This document shows positions 1 through 8,078 of a stretch of 64,000 nt of DNA, in pieces. Each line of letters starts with the position of its first letter. Positions within the stretch are counted from its first letter, which is position 1. This DNA is from Actinophytocola xanthii (GTDB lineage: Bacteria; Actinomycetota; Actinomycetes; Mycobacteriales; Pseudonocardiaceae). The DNA lies in assembly GCF_001921205.1 (NCBI RefSeq), contig NZ_MSIE01000040.1, forward strand, positions 60,208-124,207, in the 5' to 3' direction. Under the pieces are notes generated by a model. That model made no database searches, was not told where the DNA came from, and saw nothing but the letters and a program-made list of their open reading frames with translations. Made by a program: the position numbers and the translations under genes.

Positions 1-557
1 TCGTGGCTGACCTTCACGACCGTGGGGGTGCCCTTCAGCGCGGACTCCAACCGCGCGCCCGCCAGATCCACCACCACGTCGCACCCGTTGCGGGTCAGGT
101 CGGTCGTCAGCCGTTGGTACACCGAGATCGGCACGACCTCCTCGGTCGCGGTGTCGGCCGAGCCGCTGAGCACGGCGACACCCGCGCCCAGCCCGGCGAC
201 GACGGTCATCTCGTACAGGTCGTCGAGCTCGTGGCGGGTGAGCTTGTCCGGGATCATCTCCGCCACCGACTCGCGGTCCCCGTCCCGCCGGTCGTGCACA
301 TAGGCCCCGTTGCGGGCCAGCACGTCCCTGGCGCGCACCTCGATGTCGGGGACGTCCATCAGGTGCCGCAGCACCTGCCCGGGCTCCCCGCCCAGCGCAC
401 AGCAGAGGATCACCCGCGAGCCGAGCGCGGTGATCATGCGCGCCTGCCAGAAACCCTGGCCCCCGGCGTGCAGGTGGACGTCGGCATTGCCCTCGACCTG
501 CTCGACCGTCACCGTTACCTGCGGCGAGGGAGCGAAGATTACGACCTGGTCATTCAC
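1..557 (-). CDS. PfkB-family sugar kinase (1-phosphofructokinase-like), partial
   Basis: The reverse strand stays open from a GTG at 557 to the window edge (185 codons); the C-terminal part with the ATP site and catalytic Asp lies outside. The protein opens VNDQVVIFAPSPQVTVTVE, like the first strand of 1-phosphofructokinases. AGGQGFWQARMITALGSRV sits where the family has its GGKGxNxA substrate motif; here the usual Lys and Asn are Gln and Trp, so the substrate may differ. A typical TDL..NGCDVVVDLAG segment follows. It lies 47 bp downstream of ccsB on the same strand. An in-frame TTG 27 nt upstream is another possible start, and no clear ribosome site is seen. The family call is fairly sure; fructose-1-phosphate as substrate is not. 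Confidence 0.7.
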   Translation of the reverse strand, partial: MNDQVVIFAPSPQVTVTVEQVEGNADVHLHAGGQGFWQARMITALGSRVILCCALGGEPGQVLRHLMDVPDIEVRARDVLARNGAYVHDRRDGDRESVAEMIPDKLTRHELDDLYEMTVVAGLGAGVAVLSGSADTATEEVVPISVYQRLTTDLTRNGCDVVVDLAGARLESALKGTPTVVKVSH

Positions 558-604
558 CCCGGCCGAGTACCCCGATCCGCCCAATGCACAAACGCGTGCC
601 GGGG

Positions 605-1645
605 TCAGCCGCCGGCGTAGGAATGCAGTCCCGCGACGACGAGGTTCACGAAGAACAGGTTGAACAGGACGATCACCAGACCGACGATGTTGAGCCAGGC
701 CGCCCGGCGCCGCCGCCAGCCCGACGTCGCCCGCGCGTGCAGGTAGGCCGCGTAGCAGACCCAGGTGACGAACGCGACGGTCTCCTTGGGATCCCAGCCC
801 CAGTACCGACCCCAGGCCGACTCCGCCCAGATGGCGCCGGTGACGATCGCGAAGGTGATCGTGATGAAGCCGAACACCCCGCTGCGGTAGGCGAGACGGT
901 CGAGGAACTCCGGCGGGGGCAGGCGGTCCGCGCGCGACGCCGGCGCGCGGTCCTGCCCGGAGCGTCGTCCGTCCCCGGTGGACCCGGCCGCGCCGCTGGC
1001 CTCCTCGGTGAGCGTGCCCAGCCGTCCCTCGCTGACCAGGTGCAGGGCGCTGGCGACCCCGGAGACCAGGAAGACCCCGCTGGCCATGATCGCCGCCGCC
1101 ACATGGATCACGATCCAGTAGGAGCGCAGGGCCGGCTGGAGCGGCGCGACCTCCGTGTAGAGCAAGTTGCCGGCGAGGAACAGCAGCAGTGACACCGGCA
1201 GCAGCACGAACACGGCCACCCGCCGGACCGGGTGCCGGCGCAGCACGTAAAGCCAGGCGAGGACCGCGACCAACCCGACCGCCGACATGTACTCGTACAT
1301 GTTGCCCCAGGGGATCCGGCCGGTCGCCGCCCCGCGCAGCACCACCGAGCTCAGGTGCAGCAGCGCGCCGAGCACGGTCAGGGCGACCCCCATCCGGCCC
1401 AGCCGCGCGGGCAGGGTGGCGGGTGCCGGCGGCGGGTCGGCCGGGGGCGGTGCCGCCGTCGGTGCCGCACCCCCGGCGGCGGCACCGACGGCCACCGGAG
1501 CCGGCCTCGCGGCCGCGGCCCGCCGCACGGGATAGCGCCCGAGGACGTACTCCCCCGCGCTGAGCAGCGCGGCCAGCATGTAGACGCCGACGGCGCTGGT
1601 GAACAGCCAGTCACTCAGCATCGCCGTACCGGGCAGCTCGGGCAT
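605..1645 (-). CDS. ccsB: Cytochrome c biogenesis protein CcsB (ResC/CcmC superfamily)
   Basis: This 346-residue integral membrane protein belongs to the system II haem-handling partner of ResB, which delivers haem to apocytochrome c outside the membrane. Several hydrophobic segments are visible. The diagnostic tryptophan-rich loop WGRYWGWDPKETVAF lies in the C-terminal third, and conserved histidines flank it (for example in IVIHVAAAI and GLHSYAGG). A Pro/Ala-rich linker occupies roughly residues 35-75. The ATG at 1645 is chosen because GAGGAG lies 5 nt upstream; a GTG immediately before it could also serve. ResB, CcdA and ResA are not in this window, although they commonly sit beside ccsB. 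M56/BlaI genes lie upstream and a PfkB-like gene downstream. Confidence 0.93.
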   Translation of the reverse strand: MPELPGTAMLSDWLFTSAVGVYMLAALLSAGEYVLGRYPVRRAAAARPAPVAVGAAAGGAAPTAAPPPADPPPAPATLPARLGRMGVALTVLGALLHLSSVVLRGAATGRIPWGNMYEYMSAVGLVAVLAWLYVLRRHPVRRVAVFVLLPVSLLLFLAGNLLYTEVAPLQPALRSYWIVIHVAAAIMASGVFLVSGVASALHLVSEGRLGTLTEEASGAAGSTGDGRRSGQDRAPASRADRLPPPEFLDRLAYRSGVFGFITITFAIVTGAIWAESAWGRYWGWDPKETVAFVTWVCYAAYLHARATSGWRRRRAAWLNIVGLVIVLFNLFFVNLVVAGLHSYAGG

Positions 1646-1722
1646 CACGACTCCTCGAGGTCGGCTCGGACGGATCTTAGTCCTACGCCGCGTAGTAGAT
1701 CGCGGCGGCCGCCTCGGACCGC

Positions 1723-2616
1723 TCAGACGACGAGGAAGCTGAGCGGGGTCGACACCAGTACCGCCCCGGTGACCAGCACCAGCCAACGCACGGCGAGCGG
1801 GAGCGGCCGGAGGGCCGAACCGAGCCGGGACAGCCGGGCGGCGACCGCGCCGTCGGCCATGCCGATCGCGCCGGGCGGTGGCGCGACCGCGGTGAGGTTG
1901 AACCGGCGCAGCGCCGCCGCGAGCGAGGCCGCGCACCGGGCGCGGCAGGCCCCCTCGTCGGCACGCATCTCCACCAGCAGCGCCACCGCCTCGGCCGCCC
2001 CGGCCACCAGGCTGCTCCTCGGCAGCAGCCGGCGCAGCGCGGCGAACGGCAGCAGCACCAGGTCGTGCCGCTCCCGGGCGTGGGTCTGCTCGTGGGCCAG
2101 CACGGCGGCGACCTCGTCCGGGGAGAGCGCCGACAGGGTCCCCGAGCTGAGCACGACCTGAGCCCGCAACCCCGGCAGGCAGTAGGCCACGGTGAGCGGG
2201 TGGTCCAGGATCAGCACGCCGGGCAGAGCGGACTCCTCCCGGGCCACCAGGGAGAGCACCTGCCGGTGGCGCCGCCGGGTGTGCAGCACCCGGACCCACG
2301 ACCAGGCGAGCGAGGCCAACAGGACCGACGCCAGCACCAGCCCGGCGCCGACCACGGCGAGGTGCCACGGGGAGAGCCCGGCCGGGCGGGTGCCGGCCAG
2401 CAGGCGTTCGACGGCGGTGGGGATGTCGGGGTCGTAGGGCGACAGGCCGATCGCGAACACCGCGCCGACCGCGCACAGCACCCAGGTCAGCAGCAGCATC
2501 TGCCACAGCAGGATGCCGGTGCGCGGAGAACGCCACACCCACCTCGCCGCGGCCAGCGGGCGCACCAGCGCCGTGCACAGCAGGAGGGTCGTCAGCAGGT
2601 GCAGCGTCGCGTTCAT
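1723..2616 (-). CDS. M56-family (BlaR1/MecR1-like) membrane metallopeptidase
   Basis: This 297-residue membrane protein has N-terminal transmembrane segments (about 3-20, 35-60 and 85-110). A peptidase domain carries the zinc signature HEQTHARERHD, with HExxH near residue 170, and a downstream glutamate in the EMRADEGACR segment. A hydrophobic C-terminal helix ends the protein. It lacks the penicillin-binding sensor domain of BlaR1, so the stimulus is unknown. In the family the peptidase cleaves a BlaI-type repressor on signalling. Its ATG overlaps the stop of the upstream BlaI-like gene (ATGA), giving the usual repressor-peptidase pair in one transcript. The target promoter is not identified. 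Confidence 0.88.
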   Translation of the reverse strand: MNATLHLLTTLLLCTALVRPLAAARWVWRSPRTGILLWQMLLLTWVLCAVGAVFAIGLSPYDPDIPTAVERLLAGTRPAGLSPWHLAVVGAGLVLASVLLASLAWSWVRVLHTRRRHRQVLSLVAREESALPGVLILDHPLTVAYCLPGLRAQVVLSSGTLSALSPDEVAAVLAHEQTHARERHDLVLLPFAALRRLLPRSSLVAGAAEAVALLVEMRADEGACRARCAASLAAALRRFNLTAVAPPPGAIGMADGAVAARLSRLGSALRPLPLAVRWLVLVTGAVLVSTPLSFLVV

Positions 2617-2996
2617 GCCGGCGCGGGGTCCTCCGGCTCGCGGCGCGCGGCGCGTTCGAGCGCCTGGCTGAGCACCTGGACCTCGGGACTGCTCACCGAC
2701 AGCGCGAAGCGGGTGAGCGCGGCGTCCCGGTCGCCGGTCAGGTCGAGCGCGTCGAGCATGAGCTGGGCGATGTAGCCCTCGCGGCTGTTGGTCGGCTCGT
2801 ACCGCCAGGCCCGGCCGTCCCGGTGGCGCCGAACGACGCCCTTCTTCGCCAGCCGGTCCAGCACGGTCATCACAGTGGTGTAGGCGAGCTGCCGGTTGGC
2901 CAGCGCACCGGCGACGTCCCGGACGACGCAGGGTTCGCCGCGGTCCCACAGGACCTCCATCACCGCGCGCTCCAGCTCGCCCAGCCTGCCCACCAC
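2613..2996 (-). CDS. BlaI/MecI/CopY-family transcriptional repressor
   Basis: This 127-residue winged-helix repressor starts VVGRLGELERAVMEVLW and contains the family motif AYTTVMTVLDRLAKKGVV, the recognition helix and wing. The C-terminal part should form the dimer and contain the cleavage site used by the partner M56 peptidase. The GTG at 2996 is chosen because GGAGG ends 5 nt upstream; the next codon is also GTG. The stop overlaps the M56 start, so the two are translationally coupled. Targets may include its own operon. No clear dyad is seen just upstream, where the neighbouring gene ends 84 bp away. Confidence 0.88.
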   Translation of the reverse strand: MVGRLGELERAVMEVLWDRGEPCVVRDVAGALANRQLAYTTVMTVLDRLAKKGVVRRHRDGRAWRYEPTNSREGYIAQLMLDALDLTGDRDAALTRFALSVSSPEVQVLSQALERAARREPEDPAPA

Positions 2997-3080
2997 GGTG
3001 TCCTCCCTGCCGATGCCCGCGCCGATCGTAGCGCCGAACGGGGTGGTCGCGGAGCCGCCACCACCCCGTCCCGCCACGCC

Positions 3081-3629
3081 TCAGCGGATCACGCTGGCCT
3101 CCGCCTCGTACCAGTGGTGCACGTCCTCCACCGACCCGATCGGAACGCCGAGAACCTCACCCGGGCGCTCGTCGTCGCCGACCGCCAGCGCGAAGCGGGC
3201 GGGGGACGAACCGGAGACCGAGAGGGTGTAGGTGCCTTCCTCGGCCGGGAACCGCCCGGTGAGGTAGCTCAGGTAGGAGGTCTGGGTGTAGGGCTCGTCG
3301 AAGGTCTCCCGCCGGGAGGCGCGCAGCACCCGCTCCTGTCCCGAGGGCGAGACGATGGTCAGGAACGGCAGGTCCTCCTCGGCCAGGTCCTGCTCCGGGC
3401 TCAGCTTGGGGATCAGCAGCTCGACGAACAGCTGCTGGTCCGCGCGCAGCTCCGCACGCACGGTCCGGACCTCTCCCGGCTCGTCGATCGCGCCGTAGAA
3501 GGCGAAGGAGATGTTGCCGTCGGGCAGCGTCGGCGCCTTGCCTCGGCTGGCGTTGGCCCTGGTGAGCACGACCGGGATGTGCAGCAGCAGGCCGGCGGTG
3601 AGCAGGAGGTTGGCGGTCAGCCGGTTCAT
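3081..3629 (-). CDS. Hypothetical secreted or membrane-anchored protein
   Basis: This is a 182-residue protein of no family I recognise. The first 27 residues form a hydrophobic signal or anchor (LTANLLLTAGLLLHIPVVL). The remainder is hydrophilic, rich in acidic residues and predicted beta strands (for example EGTYTLSVSGSSPARFALA), suggesting a small extracytoplasmic beta domain. The ATG at 3629 overlaps the stop of the upstream gene by 4 nt, so they are co-transcribed. No cysteine or metal-binding cluster is visible. A role beside the upstream cysteine-containing protein is likely from coupling alone; the function is unknown. Confidence 0.7.
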   Translation of the reverse strand: MNRLTANLLLTAGLLLHIPVVLTRANASRGKAPTLPDGNISFAFYGAIDEPGEVRTVRAELRADQQLFVELLIPKLSPEQDLAEEDLPFLTIVSPSGQERVLRASRRETFDEPYTQTSYLSYLTGRFPAEEGTYTLSVSGSSPARFALAVGDDERPGEVLGVPIGSVEDVHHWYEAEASVIR

Positions 3630-4108
3630 GTGGTCTCCAATCGAGGGCGGGCGAAACGGAAGACGCAGACGTTGCGCCGGTCGGTCTGGCGGGCGAGCAC
3701 CCGCACGTCCAGGTCGGGGAAGGCGCGTTCGGTGGCGAGCAGGTCCAGCTCGCACAGCACTGGCTCGGCCTCGGTCTCGGCGAGTCCGAGCCCTTCGGCG
3801 GCGACGCGGCAGGTGCAGGTCAGCATGATCTCCAGCGCCGCGTCCTCGGCCTCGGTGGAGACGTCGACGAAGTCGGTGGTGATGCCGACCGCGGCCAGGC
3901 CCGGCACCGCGGCGGAGAGCCCCTCGGCCAGGGACGCCGACCCGATCAGCGGACCGAGCCGGGCCGCCTGCCGCTCGGGAAGACCGGAAAGGGCGATCTC
4001 CCGCGCCTCGGCCGGCCCGTGCCGCTCACGAAGCTCGAGGTACTGGCGCACCTGTTCGCACATGGCACGTCTGGCGTGCTCGACGGGGCCCGGATCGGGC
4101 TCGGGCAT
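3626..4108 (-). CDS. Hypothetical protein with conserved-looking Cys pattern (possible metal or ligand sensor)
   Basis: This 160-residue soluble protein has a helical N-terminal half (QVRQYLELRERHGPAEARE). Its C-terminal half has cysteines in a C-x-C...C...C arrangement: LTCTCRV near residue 100, VLCELDLL near 122 and NVCVFRF near 150. The layout resembles the C-terminal ligand-binding regions of some SufR-type and V4R/ATC-hydrolase-like proteins, but there is no helix-turn-helix and the resemblance is tentative. Its first 163 bp overlap, in another frame, the tail of the transposase-derived gene upstream, so one of the two boundaries is probably secondary. It is translationally coupled to the secreted protein downstream. 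Confidence 0.6.
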   Translation of the reverse strand: MPEPDPGPVEHARRAMCEQVRQYLELRERHGPAEAREIALSGLPERQAARLGPLIGSASLAEGLSAAVPGLAAVGITTDFVDVSTEAEDAALEIMLTCTCRVAAEGLGLAETEAEPVLCELDLLATERAFPDLDVRVLARQTDRRNVCVFRFARPRLETT

Positions 4109-5415
4109 GACTCCTCCTCGGGGTCGGGGTCGGGACCGCCGGCGGACTCGGTGCCGGCGTCGGGGAACGGGGTGCGGGCTTCGGGCACGGGACCGGGCCG
4201 GGCCACCGGCCCCGGAGCTGGGTCACGCTCCCCGCCGGGGGCGGAGCGCCGGGAGCGGGTGGGGCGGTGTGCGCCGCCCTGGCGGGGGATGGGGACCGGG
4301 GTGGCCGGCTCGGTACGGGGTCCGGCGAGCTCCAGGCAGTTGTGCGCGGCGAGCGCGAGCGTGGTGTAGCGGTACCAGCCGGTCCAGTGGCGTACCTCGT
4401 ACTCGTCCAGCCCGGCCCCCGAGCAGGCCGCCGCCAGCACGTACCGGTTGCGCTCGAGCACCAGGGCGACCTCGACCAGCTCGGGCAGCGTCGTCGCCGG
4501 CGCCGCCTGGCACAGGTAGGCGTGCAGGTTGTCGCGGGTGCCGGCGTCGCGGCGCAGCAGCAGCCAGCGGACCGGACGGGCGGGCCGGCCGGGCGCCAGG
4601 CGCACCCTGGTCCACTCGTAGGAGCTCCACGGCCTCGGCTGGCCGGACCAGGCGTCCCCCTCCAGCAACGCCGCCAGCGACTCGGCGGACTGCCGCTCGC
4701 GGCGGTCGGCGATGACCACCGGCAGCTTCTCCGCGTTGGCCACGCCTACCAGGAACCACATGTGGTTCTTCTCGAAGAACCGGCGCAGCCCGGCGTCGAC
4801 GACCGACGCGCTGGCCGCGACCCACCGCCCCGGCACCCTGGCCGCGACCGCGCGCGCCACCATCGCCGCCGCCAGGGCGGCCGGGCTCCGATAGGGCAGC
4901 TCCTCGGGAATGCGCGCCGCGCGGCGCAGACCGGCATCGGCGATCCACGCCTTGGGGAGGAACAACTCGCGGTCGACCAGAAAACTGCCGCGCTGTGACG
5001 AATAGGTGCAGAACAACCCGGTCTGCACGTTTTCCGTTCGCCGCCCCGCACTGGACTGGGCCAGGTGTACGCCGACCGACCGGCGCCCCCGCTTCGGAAA
5101 ACGCCATTCGTCAACCACCAGTACGGCGTTCCGGTCAGCGGCGTGACCGAGAACGAAGTCGCGGACGTCGTCGCGCACGCGGTCCGCGTTCCACCGCGCC
5201 GTGCTCAGCAGGCGCTGCATCCCGTCCGGGTACTTCTCGCCGCCCTGCGCGGCGAGCTGCCACCCGTTCCGGCGGCCGACCGGGTCCAGAATTCCACGGA
5301 GATATACCAGCGCCCGTTCCCGCGGCTCTGCTCTGGCGAATCGGTGTCGAATGTGTCCGTGTAATGCCTCCGCGTAATCCAACGGGCTCGGCGGTACACT
5401 CGCCTCCAAGGACAT
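3946..5415 (-). CDS. IS701-type transposase-derived protein, catalytically inactive (domesticated?)
   Basis: The first ~365 residues align by eye with IS701-family DDE transposases: an N-terminal domain, VLVVDEWRFPKRG (first Asp, residue 102), DRELFLPKAW, and the C-terminal GLDEYEVRHWTGWYRYTTL block. Two catalytic positions look lost. The family pattern WVTGDEVYG reads WVAASASVV, with Ser near 202 for Asp. The RWxIEExF...K segment before GLDxYEVR reads RNRYVLAAAC, so Glu and Lys are missing. The frame is otherwise uninterrupted over 489 codons, and no terminal inverted repeats were found. The last ~125 residues are low-complexity Pro/Arg sequence running into the next gene. The ATG at 5415 follows GGGGGA; an in-frame GTG lies at 5430. 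Confidence 0.72.
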   Translation of the reverse strand: MSLEASVPPSPLDYAEALHGHIRHRFARAEPRERALVYLRGILDPVGRRNGWQLAAQGGEKYPDGMQRLLSTARWNADRVRDDVRDFVLGHAADRNAVLVVDEWRFPKRGRRSVGVHLAQSSAGRRTENVQTGLFCTYSSQRGSFLVDRELFLPKAWIADAGLRRAARIPEELPYRSPAALAAAMVARAVAARVPGRWVAASASVVDAGLRRFFEKNHMWFLVGVANAEKLPVVIADRRERQSAESLAALLEGDAWSGQPRPWSSYEWTRVRLAPGRPARPVRWLLLRRDAGTRDNLHAYLCQAAPATTLPELVEVALVLERNRYVLAAACSGAGLDEYEVRHWTGWYRYTTLALAAHNCLELAGPRTEPATPVPIPRQGGAHRPTRSRRSAPGGERDPAPGPVARPGPVPEARTPFPDAGTESAGGPDPDPEEESCPSPIRAPSSTPDVPCANRCASTSSFVSGTGRPRRGRSPFPVFPSGRRPGSVR

Positions 5416-5469
5416 CGATGATTCCCCCACGTGCGAATTGGCCCCATAGTTCCGACGCGCTCATGCACG

Positions 5470-5513
5470 AACGTAGTCCCTGACCCAATGCCGATGTCGA
5501 CCTAAGTGCGGTT
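5470..5513 (-). promoter_or_regulatory. Promoter block of the transposase-derived gene, shared with hemY
   Basis: Read on the reverse strand, AACCGCACTTAG (5513-5502) is followed by a -35-like TCGACA (5500-5495), a 19-nt spacer and a -10-like TACGTT (5475-5470). The hemY promoter at 14867-14910 has the same 12-mer and the same spacing to its -35/-10-like boxes. This implies common control, but no protein binding is known. Confidence 0.5.
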
Positions 5514-5528
5514 GAGGGCAATTGCAAA

Positions 5529-6335
5529 TTAGTGGTGATAACGGGCGGTACCGGCGTACACGACGGCGAACACCACGGCACCCACCAGAACGATCGTCGT
5601 CCCGCTCGGCACGTCGACGTGGTAGCTGAGGTTCATCCCGACGAACCCGGTCCCGGCGCCGACGAGGGCCGCGACCGGGAGCAGGAGGGCGAAGGTGCGG
5701 GCCAGCATCCGCGCGACCACCGCGGGGACCACCAACGCCGCGGCCACCAGTGTCACCCCGATGATCGTGAGGGTGGCGAGGATCGCGAGCGAGAGCACGC
5801 ACATCAGCAGCACGTCGACCCGCCCCACCGCGATCCCGGAGGCGGCGGCGACCTCGGGGTCGAACGTGGTGAACAGCAGCGCCCGGTAGCGGGTGAGGAC
5901 GGCCACCACCGCCAGGACCAGAACCCCCGCCACCACGACCACGTCCAGCGTCCGCACCCCGACGATCGAGCCGAACAGGGCGGCGTCGAACGAGGGGCCG
6001 CGGCTGCCGAAGACGGTCAGCAACGCGACACCGAGCGCGAACGAGGCGGTCGTGACGACACCGATCGCCGCGTCCGAGCCGATACCCCGGGACCTGGCCA
6101 CCCGGTTGATCACCAGTGCGCTGGCCACCCCCCACACCCCGGCGGCGAGGTAGTAGTCCACCTGGACCAGCGAGGCGGCGGCGAACCCGCCGAACACCGA
6201 GTGGGACAACCCGTGCCCGAGGTAGGACATCCCGCGCAGGGTGATGAACACGCCGGTGAGCCCGCAGAGCGCCCCGGCGAGCGTGGCCACCAGCACCCCG
6301 TTGACGAAGAACTCGAACCGGAACGGATCGATCAT
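5529..6335 (-). CDS. Zinc/manganese ABC transporter permease (ABC-3 family)
   Basis: This 268-residue permease has about eight hydrophobic segments and family hallmarks: GLTGVFITLRGMSYLGHGLSH near residue 25-45, the GSRGPSFDAALFGSIVGV loop, and LTIIGVTLVAAALVVPAVVA near 190-210. It forms the membrane channel for divalent metal import with the ATPase and binding protein encoded just upstream. Its ATG overlaps the ATPase stop by 4 nt, and it is the last gene of hemL-binding protein-ATPase-permease. Zinc versus manganese cannot be decided from the permease. Confidence 0.92.
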   Translation of the reverse strand: MIDPFRFEFFVNGVLVATLAGALCGLTGVFITLRGMSYLGHGLSHSVFGGFAAASLVQVDYYLAAGVWGVASALVINRVARSRGIGSDAAIGVVTTASFALGVALLTVFGSRGPSFDAALFGSIVGVRTLDVVVVAGVLVLAVVAVLTRYRALLFTTFDPEVAAASGIAVGRVDVLLMCVLSLAILATLTIIGVTLVAAALVVPAVVARMLARTFALLLPVAALVGAGTGFVGMNLSYHVDVPSGTTIVLVGAVVFAVVYAGTARYHH

Positions 6336-7120
6336 GAGACGCCCACCCGCCGGCCTGCTTCGCGGTCCACCACGACGCGGAGGCCGAGGTGCTCCAGGAC
6401 CTCGAGGCGTGCGCCGAAGGTGCGCTCGAGGATGTCGGGGCGGATCACCGACTCCGGTGGACCGTGTGCGACGACGGTCCGGGCCAGGCAGATCACCCGC
6501 GGCAGGTGGGTGGCGATCCCGTTGAGGTCGTGGGTGGTCAGCAGGATCGCCGTCCCGCGACGGTTCAGCTCGCCGAGCAGGTGCAGGATGTCGTGCCGGG
6601 TGGCCAGGTCCAGGCCGCTGGTCGGCTCGTCGAGGAGCAGCAGCGCCGGACGACGCAACAGCGCCCTGGCCAGGAACATCCGCTGCTGCTGTCCACCGGA
6701 CAGCTCCCGCACCCGGCGGCCCGCCACCGACGCGATGCCCAACCGCTCCAGCACCTCGGCCACCTCGAGCCGCTCGGCCCGGGTCGGCCACGGCCACGGT
6801 CTGCTCTGGCGGCGAGCCATCAGCACGCACTCCCGCACGGTCACCGGGAAGTCCCAGTTGATCGTCTCCAGTTGGGGCACGTAGCCGACCGCCAGCCCCG
6901 GCCGGCGGCGGACGACGCCCCGGGTCGGGCGCAGCGTGCCGAGCAGCAGCCGCAGCAGGGTCGTCTTGCCAGAGCCGGACGGGCCGACGACGGCCGTGAG
7001 CTCCTCCGGCGTCACGGTCAGGTCCACGCCGTACACCGCCGGCGTGCCACCGTAGGAGTGGTCTACTCCGGACAGCTCGACGAGCGTCCCCTCGGTCGGG
7101 CTACTGGGGATAGTGCGCAT
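6332..7120 (-). CDS. Zinc/manganese ABC transporter ATP-binding protein
   Basis: This 262-residue ABC ATPase has Walker A GPSGSGKTT (about residue 46), a Q-loop region (GYVPQLETINWDFPVTV, typical of metal-type ATPases), signature LSGGQQQR, Walker B ALLLLDEP and the switch His in LLTTHDL. It energises the permease encoded downstream. The ATG at 7120 lies inside the 3' end of the binding-protein gene (20-nt overlap), showing tight coupling. The C-terminal part, after the switch region, carries no extra domain. Confidence 0.92.
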   Translation of the reverse strand: MRTIPSSPTEGTLVELSGVDHSYGGTPAVYGVDLTVTPEELTAVVGPSGSGKTTLLRLLLGTLRPTRGVVRRRPGLAVGYVPQLETINWDFPVTVRECVLMARRQSRPWPWPTRAERLEVAEVLERLGIASVAGRRVRELSGGQQQRMFLARALLRRPALLLLDEPTSGLDLATRHDILHLLGELNRRGTAILLTTHDLNGIATHLPRVICLARTVVAHGPPESVIRPDILERTFGARLEVLEHLGLRVVVDREAGRRVGVS

Positions 7121-8078
7121 CGGCCGCGCTCACGTCCTCGATCTCCAGTGCCCGCAGCGCCGGCGCGCTGCCGCCCAGCGCCTCGATCATCGTCACGTAG
7201 TCGAACCGCATGAGGCCCAGCCAGGAATGCTCGGGGTCCCCCGGCTCGCCGGGCAGGTCGTCGTCGCGCAGCACGTCGACGTACCGCACCCCGGTCGCCG
7301 CCCCGATCTGCTCGAGCACCCTGGACGGGAAGACCTCCGACCCGAACACCGCCCGCACGTCCTCGCGCCGCACCTGGTCGATCAGCGCGGCCACCTCGCG
7401 CGGCGTCGGGTCCTCGAAGTTCTCCGGCTGGATCGCGCCGACCACGCGCCAGCCGAACGTGCGGGCGAAGTAGGCGTAGGCGTCGTGGTAGGTCAGGAGC
7501 TCCCGCCGCTCCCGCGGCAGCGACTCCTGGTCGGCCCGCAGCGCGTCGGCGAGCCCGTCCGCCCGCGCCACGAACGCGGCCGCGTTCGCCCGGTAGTCCT
7601 CGGCGCCGTCGGGGTCGAGCTCCACCAGCGTGTCGCGCACCTTCTCGGCGTACCGCGCGGCGAAGGTCGGGTCTGTCCACAGGTGAGGGTTGGGCTTGCC
7701 CTCCTCGCGCGGGAACGAGAAGTCGTAGATGTACTCCGACTCCGGCAGCACCGAGCCCAGCTCGACGACCGGCGTACCGGACTCGATGGTCCGCTCGGCC
7801 AGCTCGACGGTCGGCTCCTCGAGCCGCAGACCGTTGACGAAGACGACGTCGGCGAGCGCCAGCGCCTCCCCCGCGCTCGGCGGCGGGTCGAAGGTGTGGC
7901 TGTTGGTGCCCTCGGGCACCAGGCCGGTCACCCGCCCCCGGTCGCCGACGACGTCGGCGACGATGCTGGTCAGGGGGGCGACCGTGGTCACCACCTGTAA
8001 GCCGGGCTCCTCGGCGGACCCCTCGGGTGCGCAGGCGACCAGGACGGCCAGCAGCGCGGCTGGCGCGACACGCCTCAT
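7101..8078 (-). CDS. Metal ABC transporter substrate-binding lipoprotein (ZnuA/PsaA family)
   Basis: This 325-residue cluster A-I binding protein starts with a lipoprotein signal whose lipobox is LVAC (Cys near residue 17). The metal-ligand positions are intact: [17 protein letters not shown] and [17 protein letters not shown] supply three histidines, and an acidic ligand is expected in the C-terminal lobe. There is no histidine-rich acidic loop of the ZnuA type, so Mn or Fe(II) is as plausible as Zn. The ATG at 8078 overlaps the hemL stop (ATGA), so metal uptake is translated from the same transcript as glutamate-1-semialdehyde aminomutase. GAGAGAGG precedes the start. Confidence 0.92.
   Translation of the reverse strand: MRRVAPAALLAVLVACAPEGSAEEPGLQVVTTVAPLTSIVADVVGDRGRVTGLVPEGTNSHTFDPPPSAGEALALADVVFVNGLRLEEPTVELAERTIESGTPVVELGSVLPESEYIYDFSFPREEGKPNPHLWTDPTFAARYAEKVRDTLVELDPDGAEDYRANAAAFVARADGLADALRADQESLPRERRELLTYHDAYAYFARTFGWRVVGAIQPENFEDPTPREVAALIDQVRREDVRAVFGSEVFPSRVLEQIGAATGVRYVDVLRDDDLPGEPGDPEHSWLGLMRFDYVTMIEALGGSAPALRALEIEDVSAADAHYPQ

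Noticed and set aside
3..620. Long forward-strand frame at the left edge
   Set aside because: Its sequence is His/Arg/Gly-rich with no family motif, while the reverse strand encodes a clear PfkB-type protein over the same bases.
3946..5430. Transposase-like gene considered as an active IS701 element
   Set aside because: Catalytic residues are missing, and no terminal inverted repeats or target duplications were found around it.
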